The notes below the pieces were generated by a model. It had not been told where the DNA came from, searched no databases, and worked only from the letters and a program-made list of their open reading frames with translations. From assembly GCA_964538875.1 (NCBI GenBank), contig CAZIHO010000007.1:1-57482 (forward strand): 57,482 nucleotides of DNA, in the 5' to 3' direction. The translations under genes and the position numbers were made by a program. This DNA comes from CAZIHO01 sp964538875 (GTDB taxonomy: Bacteria; Pseudomonadota; Gammaproteobacteria; Chromatiales; Chromatiaceae). Shown piece by piece: positions 29,020 through 35,636 of this stretch. Position 1 is the stretch's first letter, and every line of letters begins with the position of its first letter.

Positions 29020-29772
29020 TTGCGTCTACTGTTACTACTCGCCGCCCTCGGGCTAGGCGCCTGGCTAGCCTGGTGGTTCAAGCGCACGCCCCCTGACCAG
29101 GCCAAGAAAATCCTGAGCCGGGCCGGCCTGTGGCTAGGAGGCGGACTGTTGGTGGGTTTGGCGCTGACTGGCCGGCTCCCCTCCCTTTTCGGGCTCCTTG
29201 GCGCCGCGCTGCCGTTCCTGGAGCGCTTGGTCCGGGTATTGATGCTGTGGCCCCTGATCCAAAGGACGGTCGCCACCCTGCGGGGCGGATCCGCCGCCCC
29301 ATGGGCCAACGCCGGCCAAGGCAGCGAAATCGCCACGCCCTTGCTACGTATGCGGCTAGATCAGGACTCCGGCCGCCTGTCTGGGGAAGTGTTGGCCGGT
29401 CGCCACCAGGGCCGGCGTCTGGCGGACCTGTCCCTTGAGCAGTTGCTGCAACTCCTGGACGACTGCGGCGCGGACCCGGCTTCCCTGGAGCTCTTGACCA
29501 CCTATCTGGACCGGGAACGGGGCAGCGCTTGGCGGGAGCGTGTGGCGCATCCGGGAGCAAGCCAAGAACCTGGATTCGGCGATCCCATGACCAAGGATGA
29601 AGCCCTGCGCATCCTGGGCCTGCCACCCACCGCCAGCGAGCAAGAAATCCTGACCGCCCATCGGCGCTTGATGCAAAAATTTCATCCCGATCATGGGGGC
29701 TCCAACTATCTGGCGGTCAAGATCAACCAGGCTAAGGAAGCCCTGCTGAAGGGTCCGGCCAAGTCTGCTTGA
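29020..29772 (+). CDS. Membrane-anchored DnaJ-domain protein
   Basis: 250 aa from a TTG at 29020, chosen because it opens directly on the first membrane helix (LLLLLAALGLGAWLAWW) with AAGG upstream; an ATG at 28924 would add 32 residues without recognisable similarity. A second hydrophobic segment follows (about 30-48), then a cytoplasmic middle region and a C-terminal J domain (about 192-245) with the HPD tripeptide (MQKFHPDHGG, His near 222). It should stimulate DnaK at the membrane. The layout, TM helices at the N-terminus and J domain at the C-terminus, resembles the TIM14/Pam18-like bacterial family rather than DnaJ or DjlA. Confidence 0.85.
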   Translation: MRLLLLLAALGLGAWLAWWFKRTPPDQAKKILSRAGLWLGGGLLVGLALTGRLPSLFGLLGAALPFLERLVRVLMLWPLIQRTVATLRGGSAAPWANAGQGSEIATPLLRMRLDQDSGRLSGEVLAGRHQGRRLADLSLEQLLQLLDDCGADPASLELLTTYLDRERGSAWRERVAHPGASQEPGFGDPMTKDEALRILGLPPTASEQEILTAHRRLMQKFHPDHGGSNYLAVKINQAKEALLKGPAKSA

Positions 29773-29850
29773 TCCAGACACCCTTGACCGTCGGGCAATA
29801 CCGGCAGACTAGGAGCTGGGATTGGTATGGTGGGTCCACCCGATACCCTA

Positions 29851-29940
29851 GTTTACTAATTACTAAATAGATTTTATTGATTTAAAAAATACTTTATCTC
29901 TTTGCCGTCCATAACCAGCCCCAACCTATCCAAGGTATCA
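29851..29940 (+). promoter_or_regulatory. AT-rich upstream region of gmd
   Basis: About 60 bases from 29850 to 29910 are almost entirely A and T, in contrast with neighbours. Several weak -10-like hexamers are present (for instance TAGATT, TATTGA) with a TTTACT that could serve as -35. I cannot pick one promoter with confidence; the base composition itself is the evidence. Confidence 0.35.
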
Positions 29941-29971
29941 TTTGGATTTTTTTATATGGATGAAGTTTCCC

Positions 29972-31084
29972 ATGAAACGTGCGCTTATCACTGGAATCAC
30001 AGGTCAAGACGGAGCCTATCTGGCGGAATTCCTACTGGACAAGGGGTATCAGGTCCACGGTATCAAGCGGCGCACCTCGCTACGCAACACGGATCGTATT
30101 GACCACCTGTATCCCGGCGCCCAGGCGGGGGATGAACGATTGGTCCTGCACGCCGGTGACATGACCGATACCTCCAGCCTGACGCGCATCATGGCGGAGG
30201 TCAAACCGGATGAAATCTACAACCTCGCCGCCCAATCCCACGTCCATGTGTCCTTTGAGGAACCTGAGTACACGGCCAATTCCGATGCCCTAGGGGCGTT
30301 GCGGCTATTGGAAGCCATACGCACACTTAAGCTCAAGCACACGCGCTTTTACCAGGCATCCACTTCGGAATTGTTTGGCAAGGTTCAGGAAATCCCCCAA
30401 AAGGAAACCACCCCCTTTTACCCCCGGTCCCCCTACGCGGTGGCCAAGCTATACGCCTATTGGATCACAGTGAATTATCGGGAAGCCTACGGCCTGTACG
30501 CCTGCAACGGCATTCTGTTCAACCATGAGTCGCCGTTGCGGGGGGAAACCTTCGTCACCCGAAAAATCACCCGCGCCCTGGCCCGGATCGCCCTGGGACA
30601 CCAGGATTGCCTATACCTAGGCAACCTGAACGCCCGCCGGGATTGGGGCCACGCCCGTGATTTCGTGGCCGCTCAATGGTTGATCCTGCAACAGGAAACC
30701 CCGGACGACTTTGTCATCGCCACCGGCGAGCAGCATTCGGTGCGGGACTTCGTGAACGCGGCGGCAGCGGAATTGGGCTTCAGCCTGGACTGGACCGGCA
30801 GCGGCCTGGACGAAGTGGGGACCATCGCCACGGCTGGAAATCCGGACTTGCCGGGCCTGGTCCCTGGCAAGATCATGGTGCGGGTCGATCCCCGCTTCTA
30901 CCGGCCCACCGAGGTGGAAACCCTACTGGGTGACCCCAGCAAGGCCAGGGACAAACTGGGCTGGACTCCCCAAGTAGGGTTCAAGGAACTGGTGGCCGAG
31001 ATGATGCGCGCCGATTTGAGCGACGCGCGGCGGGACGCCCTGCTCCGTACCCAGGGCTTCAGCATCTTCGATGGCTACGAGTAG
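29972..31084 (+). CDS. gmd: GDP-mannose 4,6-dehydratase
   Basis: Converts GDP-D-mannose to GDP-4-keto-6-deoxymannose, precursor of GDP-fucose, GDP-rhamnose or perosamine in surface glycans. 370 aa. The Rossmann motif is GITGQDGAYLAE; the SDR active site has QASTSELFGK and YAVAKLYAYW (Tyr-x-x-x-Lys). The ATG at 29972 is preferred to a TTG at 29942. It stands alone: no fcl, rmd or glycosyltransferase follows, and the 120 bp upstream are very AT-rich against GC-rich surroundings, which suggests transfer of the gene or a strong promoter there. Confidence 0.96.
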   Translation: MKRALITGITGQDGAYLAEFLLDKGYQVHGIKRRTSLRNTDRIDHLYPGAQAGDERLVLHAGDMTDTSSLTRIMAEVKPDEIYNLAAQSHVHVSFEEPEYTANSDALGALRLLEAIRTLKLKHTRFYQASTSELFGKVQEIPQKETTPFYPRSPYAVAKLYAYWITVNYREAYGLYACNGILFNHESPLRGETFVTRKITRALARIALGHQDCLYLGNLNARRDWGHARDFVAAQWLILQQETPDDFVIATGEQHSVRDFVNAAAAELGFSLDWTGSGLDEVGTIATAGNPDLPGLVPGKIMVRVDPRFYRPTEVETLLGDPSKARDKLGWTPQVGFKELVAEMMRADLSDARRDALLRTQGFSIFDGYE

Positions 31085-31249
31085 TCCTCCGGCCAGCAGG
31101 GGAAGCGGGGCCAACAACCCTGGCGCCCCAGGGACACCAATACCCAGGGCGCCGGGCATCCTTAGGTGCCACCATGACATCTATCAAGGACTTCGGTCGC
31201 CGGCATGGCTAGCATAATTAGAATCGCGCCAGGAACTACCCTGCTACCC

Positions 31250-31735
31250 ATGTCCATACAACGCCTCATTTGGCCTCTGGTTGCCCTGTTGTTCCTCGGT
31301 GTCGCCGGGCTGGCTCTGTACCGGGCCTGGCCGATCTTGTTTCCGTCTTTGCTTGCCAGCGCCCCCCTGGACCCTGCCTGTGACCTGCGCCAGGGTCCCT
31401 GCGCCAGCGAGATTCCGGGACTAGGCCGCTTCCTGTTCGAAATCGAGCCCCGCCATCTGCCGGTCGCGCAACCCCTACGGCTACAGGTGCGGGTGGAGGG
31501 CGTGGAGCCCCACGCCGTCGAGGTGGATTTCGTCGGCGTGGACATGGCGATGGGTTTCATTCGGCCCCGTTTGCAACCTGTCGGCGCCGGCCGCTTTGCG
31601 GGTGAGACCACGCTCCCAGTCTGTGTAAGAGCGCGCATGGACTGGGAAGCCCGGGTGCTGGTGAGCACTGACCAGGGTCTGCTGGCGGCGCCATTCAGAT
31701 TTACCTCCCGGGCCGGTGGAACCGCCTCGCCCTGA
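31250..31735 (+). CDS. Hypothetical membrane-anchored periplasmic protein upstream of sco1
   Basis: 161 aa from the ATG at 31250, chosen because it opens on a membrane helix (LIWPLVALLFLGVAGLALY). The rest (about 30-161) is a predicted beta-rich extracytoplasmic domain, with CDLRQGPC near the N-terminus, two Cys that could form a disulfide. It contains DVDMAMGF-like methionines (VDMAMGFIRP). I do not recognise the family with certainty; it is probably a small periplasmic partner of the next two genes, since it ends 4 bp before sco1 and the order recurs in copper or oxidase loci. Confidence 0.72.
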   Translation: MSIQRLIWPLVALLFLGVAGLALYRAWPILFPSLLASAPLDPACDLRQGPCASEIPGLGRFLFEIEPRHLPVAQPLRLQVRVEGVEPHAVEVDFVGVDMAMGFIRPRLQPVGAGRFAGETTLPVCVRARMDWEARVLVSTDQGLLAAPFRFTSRAGGTASP

Positions 31736-31739
31736 CGCC

Positions 31740-32345
31740 ATGGGACGCCTTCGACCTCTGCTCCCCCTGGCCCTGGTGGCCATTCTGACGGCCCTAGCCC
31801 TGGGATTGCTGTTTTGGCAACCGGCACCTCAGGGGCCCAGCATCGCCGCCCGCCCCACTGGGGGTGATTTTCACCTGCAAAGTCCGGATGGGCCCTACCG
31901 TCTCCAAGACTCCCGGGGCCAGGTGGTGTTGCTTTATTTCGGATATACCTGGTGCCCAGATGTATGCCCCACCAACCTGGGTTACATCGCCCTGGCCCTG
32001 GGACAATTGACGCCCCAGGACCGGGAGCGGGTACAAGTACTGTTCGTCAGCCTGGACCCGGAGCGGGACGACTTGGCGCGGCTAGCCCAATACGTGGCTT
32101 TTTTTCATCCCCGCTTCAAGGGGTTGACCGGAACGCCAGAGCAACTGAACCAGGTTGCCGGCCAATATGGGGCAAGTTACCGCAAAGTGGCCCAGGAGAC
32201 TTCCGCCGCTGGCTATTTGCTGGACCACACCGCCTATACCTATGTGATCGATCCCCAGGGCCGCTTGAATCACACCCTAGATCACGCCACGCCGCCGGAT
32301 CAAATAGCTGTGGCAATCACCCGTTTGCTCGCCAAACATGACTAA
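31740..32345 (+). CDS. SCO1/SenC/PrrC family copper chaperone
   Basis: Thioredoxin-fold, membrane-anchored protein that delivers copper to the CuA centre of cytochrome c oxidase or acts as a thiol reductase. 201 aa. One N-terminal helix (LALVAILTALALGLLF) precedes the domain. The metal-binding CxxxC is FGYTWCPDVCP (Cys72 and Cys76) and the conserved His is in LLDHTAYTYVIDP (about residue 160). Start ATG is at 31740, 4 bp after the upstream stop. It lies with a PCu(A)C gene but no oxidase subunit is in the window. Confidence 0.94.
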   Translation: MGRLRPLLPLALVAILTALALGLLFWQPAPQGPSIAARPTGGDFHLQSPDGPYRLQDSRGQVVLLYFGYTWCPDVCPTNLGYIALALGQLTPQDRERVQVLFVSLDPERDDLARLAQYVAFFHPRFKGLTGTPEQLNQVAGQYGASYRKVAQETSAAGYLLDHTAYTYVIDPQGRLNHTLDHATPPDQIAVAITRLLAKHD

Positions 32346-32363
32346 CCCGATCAGGAGACGACC

Positions 32364-32834
32364 ATGCCCAAATCCCTACTGTCCTTGTTTGCCGGTCTCG
32401 CCCTCGCCAGTGCGGTGCCCCTGGTCCAGGCGGCGGGAGCCGCAGACCAGATCAAGGTAGATGACGCCTATGCCCGGGCGGTGCCGCCCGGCCAACCGAA
32501 CAGCGCCGCGTTTGGGCGCATCAGTAACTTAGGCAGCCAAGCCCACGCCCTAGTGGACGCCAAGAGTCCAGTCGCCAAGGTGGTGGAACTCCATACCCAC
32601 CTCATGGAGGATGGAGTCGCGCGCATGCGCCGGGTGGAAAAAATCGACCTGCCCGCCAACGGCTCCGTGGAACTTAAACCCGGTGGGCTGCACATCATGC
32701 TGATTGGCTTGGAGCACCAACTCCAGGCGGACGAACGGATACCCCTGACCCTACGCTTGGAGGATGGCAGCGAAATCCAGCTAGAGACGCCGGTGCGGGG
32801 CATTCAGCCCATGCCCGCCGGGCACCAGCATTAA
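32364..32834 (+). CDS. Periplasmic copper chaperone PCu(A)C
   Basis: 156 aa with signal peptide (LLSLFAGLALASAVPLVQAA). It carries the full copper motif H-x10-M-x21-H-x-M: His77, Met88, His110, Met112. Family members hand Cu(I) to Sco1 or directly to the CuA site of cytochrome oxidase. Its position 18 bp after sco1 fits this. The mature protein is a single cupredoxin-like domain. Confidence 0.95.
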   Translation: MPKSLLSLFAGLALASAVPLVQAAGAADQIKVDDAYARAVPPGQPNSAAFGRISNLGSQAHALVDAKSPVAKVVELHTHLMEDGVARMRRVEKIDLPANGSVELKPGGLHIMLIGLEHQLQADERIPLTLRLEDGSEIQLETPVRGIQPMPAGHQH

Positions 32835-33102
32835 TTCAAACCTGGGGATTTCCCGGCACCAAGAAGCGCGGACCACCCTACCATCGGAACCGATGGTTCA
32901 GCGGCTTGCCCTGATCGGGGCCGGGCCGGTGGTCCAAGCCTCGGGTACCGGGAACTCAGGCTCCCTATTGGCGCCCTGTCATGGGCCGGCCGTTGGCTAG
33001 GCTGAGCGTTGCTTGCGAATGCGTCCTGGCCCTACCCGGGTGGGGCGCTGACTGCTGCCCCTGATGCTGCACTAAGCCAGCGCTAAACAGCCAACCCACG
33101 AT
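32835..33102. other. Intergenic stretch between convergent PCu(A)C and the small membrane gene
   Basis: 268 bp without recognisable coding potential. An 8-bp inverted repeat lies at 32880-32897 (ACCATCGG/CCGATGGT, 2-nt spacer), about 45 bp after the PCu(A)C stop; no T-run follows. Nothing else was seen. Confidence 0.4.
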
Positions 33103-33261
33103 CTACATCAGCCGAGTTTTCTCAAACTCGGCGTCTTCCCGTTCCGTTTCCCGCAGCAAATCCCGCACTTCTCGCTGGTCGCGCCAGTTCTTGCGCAGAA
33201 ACAAACCGATGCCGACCAGTAACAGAGTCACTAGAACCAGGGCGAGAACATAGGCGCTCAT
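33103..33261 (-). CDS. 52-residue single-pass membrane protein
   Basis: Small gene below common length cut-offs. ATG at 33261 with a strong GGAGAAAG Shine-Dalgarno 7 nt upstream; TAG at 33103. One membrane helix (about residues 4-22, VLALVLVTLLLVGIGLFL) is followed by a charged, helical cytoplasmic tail (RKNWRDQREVRDLL, then ERED) ending AEFEKTRLM. The last codons form an inverted repeat (33111-33132), which may double as a transcript-end hairpin. Function is unknown; the shape recalls CcoQ/CcoH-like or other tiny accessory proteins. It is upstream of no clear partner on its strand. Confidence 0.72.
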   Translation of the reverse strand: MSAYVLALVLVTLLLVGIGLFLRKNWRDQREVRDLLRETEREDAEFEKTRLM

Positions 33262-33373
33262 GGGCTTTCTCCATCAGGATCCATCAATTCTGACGAGCAC
33301 TGCGGCCTAAAGGTTCCATGATCCGGCCCCCTCCCGCCGGGAAGCCCCGGATGTCCCGGTCAGGCAGAGGTAA

Positions 33374-33952
33374 TCAGAACTCGCCGTTGGCCGCACCTTC
33401 CATCATTTCCCGCATATTCTTGCGGACCAGTAGCGCCCCTTCCTTGAGATCCGGAGGCAGTTTCTTGCCGCCGTGGATCATCAGATCCAAGTTCATGGAA
33501 TACAACCAGAGCTTGCCCTTGCTGTTTTCCACCAAGGCAATGCGGCAGGGCATAAAGCCACTGTAATGATCCTGATATTCCAGCATCAACTTACCCACCT
33601 GGGCGCTACAGAAGGACAAGAAGTTTGTATAACGATACTTTTGCCCCGTCATAGCCTCGACCTGCTTGTAAAACGGTGACTCGCCTACGAACAGCATATT
33701 GCGGGACGAAGCCAGGCTCTTGAGGGACTCGATGACATCTGTGGGGGACAAACCATCCTTGACCGGAACTGCCCACATCATGGATACGCCGGGGTCACCA
33801 GTCTCCAGCAGACGGGTGGCGAACTCCTTGTAAACGCCAACAAATTCAGGATCAAAATCCTTCAGCCGCCCGGACGCGGAAACATAGAGATAACCCGCCA
33901 GCACCACGACAGCCAGGCCGATCAGGGCCAATAAATTACGGATCAGGGCCAT
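33374..33952 (-). CDS. DUF302 domain protein, membrane-anchored
   Basis: 192 aa. An N-terminal helix (LIRNLLALIGLAVVVLAGYLYV) leads to a DUF302-type domain (about residues 60-170), recognised by the FLSFCSAQVGKLMLEYQDHYSGFMPCRIALVE segment with its FC...PCR pattern. DUF302 proteins are common in sulfur-oxidising and other environmental bacteria; their function is unknown. It is followed downstream by nothing on its strand until 33261. The two Cys (in FCSAQ and MPCRI) could form a redox pair. Confidence 0.82.
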   Translation of the reverse strand: MALIRNLLALIGLAVVVLAGYLYVSASGRLKDFDPEFVGVYKEFATRLLETGDPGVSMMWAVPVKDGLSPTDVIESLKSLASSRNMLFVGESPFYKQVEAMTGQKYRYTNFLSFCSAQVGKLMLEYQDHYSGFMPCRIALVENSKGKLWLYSMNLDLMIHGGKKLPPDLKEGALLVRKNMREMMEGAANGEF

Positions 33953-34038
33953 GGGATGCTCCTTATGCGTGGATGACGAAGGACCGAACCGGCGTGAGGT
34001 TGCGACGGACTATCTTAACCCGCATGCCGGACCAGACT

Positions 34039-35016
34039 CTAGCCTGGACGCGCAATATCACCGGTCGCGTCCAGCCGATCCAACACCCCTTGCAGCTCAT
34101 CGCTTAGGGGCGCCTCAATACGTAATTGGTTTCCATCTGGCAAGGGCACCACCAGACGCACGGCATGCAGGAACAGGCGCTTGAGGTTCCAATCCCGGGC
34201 CCGGCGGTTGGCATCCCGGTCGCCGTACTTGTCGTCACCCAACACTGGCGTTCCAAGTACCGCCGCATGTACCCGGATCTGATGGGTGCGCCCGGTATCC
34301 AGGCGCGCCTCCACCAAGGTGGCTTCCCGGAACTGCCGCACACGCCGAAAACGGGTGCGGGACGGCTTACCGGCCGGGTCCACCCGCACCACCCGCTCCC
34401 CGCCTTGCAGGGTATTCTTGAGCAACGGTTGATCCACCTCCTGGCTATCCCGGCGCCAAACACCGGCCAACAGCGCCCAATAGCGTTTATCCAGGCCCTG
34501 TTCCCGCAGTTGCCCGTGCAGCCAGCGCAGCATGGAGCGGCGCTTGGCCACCAGCAGGCACCCGGAGGTGTCCCGGTCCAGCCGATGCACCAGTTCTAGG
34601 CTGGTTTCCTGGGGTCGCAGCGCACGCAAGGCCTCAATCACCCCAAAACTAAGTCCACTGCCCCCGTGCACTGCCAGCCCAGCCGGCTTGTTCAGGACGA
34701 TCAGCTGGCCGTCCTCGTACAAAATCGCCTCCTCCAGGGCCGCCGTTTGCCCTTGGGAGGGAACCACAGGGCTCGACTCATCCCCCCCAAGGCGGAGAGG
34801 CGGAATACGCACCTGATCGCCGGCCTGGACCCGGTAGGACACCTGGACACGACCCTTATTGACCCGTACCTGACCCGTGCGCACCAACCGGTACACTAGG
34901 CTGCGGGGAACAGCCTTGAGCTCCGCCAGCAAAAGATTGTCCAGGCGCTGACCGGCTCGTTCCTCGACCACGGTCAGTATGCGTGCGGAATGGCCCCGAT
35001 CATCTTCTTTTAGCAT
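34039..35016 (-). CDS. rluC: 23S rRNA pseudouridine(955/2504/2580) synthase
   Basis: RluA-family pseudouridine synthase. 325 aa: N-terminal S4 RNA-binding domain (about 20-80, RLDNLLLAELKAVPRSLVYRLVRTGQVRVNKGR), then the catalytic domain with the HRLDRDTSG motif, whose Asp is the nucleophile. Divergent from rne across 620 bp, the arrangement of rluC and rne in E. coli, which supports RluC over RluA or RluD; a separate rluD is at 55222. Confidence 0.94.
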   Translation of the reverse strand: MLKEDDRGHSARILTVVEERAGQRLDNLLLAELKAVPRSLVYRLVRTGQVRVNKGRVQVSYRVQAGDQVRIPPLRLGGDESSPVVPSQGQTAALEEAILYEDGQLIVLNKPAGLAVHGGSGLSFGVIEALRALRPQETSLELVHRLDRDTSGCLLVAKRRSMLRWLHGQLREQGLDKRYWALLAGVWRRDSQEVDQPLLKNTLQGGERVVRVDPAGKPSRTRFRRVRQFREATLVEARLDTGRTHQIRVHAAVLGTPVLGDDKYGDRDANRRARDWNLKRLFLHAVRLVVPLPDGNQLRIEAPLSDELQGVLDRLDATGDIARPG

Positions 35017-35047
35017 TTCCGCGCTGATCTTCGTTCAAGTCGGTGGA

Positions 35048-35076
35048 TTGATGCGTCCGGCGAAGCTTGCTATATT
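35048..35076 (+). promoter_or_regulatory. Predicted rne promoter
   Basis: TTGATG (35048-35053) and TATATT (35071-35076) separated by exactly 17 bp, 32 bp downstream of the divergent rluC start. Transcription from about 35083 would give a leader of about 555 nt, comparable in kind to the long autoregulated rne leader of E. coli. Confidence 0.65.
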
Positions 35077-35082
35077 CTCGCC

Positions 35083-35636
35083 CTTATTAGAGTTTTCGGT
35101 TTTTTGGCAGCCTTCCGAGCTCCGGGGGGCGAAATAAGCGCGAGTCGCCTTGGGCAGGAGACTCGCGGGTATCTTGCCAGCTTGGCCGTAGACAGTAAGG
35201 CGCATCCTCGACTTCGAGGAGGGACGTAAGCGGAATCCAGCCTAGGGCAGTGTTTCCGCGCGATGCGCGTCCCCGGCGCCGGTCGTCGGCTTGTGGACAA
35301 GATCCCTTAAAGGGGCCGCCTCGGCGGCACGGAGAAGATTGTATACGCGCAGCAGCGCGGAACACCCAGCTGCCGCGGAAATATGCCGCGAGGGCATGGG
35401 CGAGGATCGGGAAGCAGGCAGACTACGCCGGGACGGCTCCAGTCACCGCGCCAAGCCGCCTGATTCGAAGCGCCCATCCCGCGTCCTTAAACCAGGATCG
35501 GAGACCGAGCCGTGCCGGCCCAGCGTCTTCGCGCCGGTGTCCGGCCGTGGCTTGAGCATTTCCGCGTTCTTGGGTCACCCGCCCACGCCTTCACGGGCGG
35601 GGTAGACTGCGCCTCGAACCGGGATCCGGAATCTGA
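35083..35636 (+). promoter_or_regulatory. Long structured 5' leader of rne
   Basis: No gene was recognised. Four GC hairpins can be read: 35315-35328 (GCCGCC/GGCGGC), 35346-35359 (CGCGC, loop AGCA, GCGCG), 35374-35390 (CGCGG, loop AAATATG, CCGCG) and 35578-35601 (CCCGCCC/GGGCGGG), the last one ending 35 nt before the ATG. In E. coli, hairpins in the rne leader let RNase E cut its own message, so the same feedback is likely here. The hairpin sequences are not compared with E. coli. Confidence 0.55.

Noticed and set aside
28701..29336. 211-aa minus-strand ORF
   Set aside because: Antisense to the DnaJ gene, Pro/Arg/Ser-rich composition typical of a shadow frame.
35250..35605. Two overlapping ORFs of about 100 aa upstream of rne
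   Set aside because: Arg/Pro/Ala-rich, no Shine-Dalgarno, and inside the structured leader.
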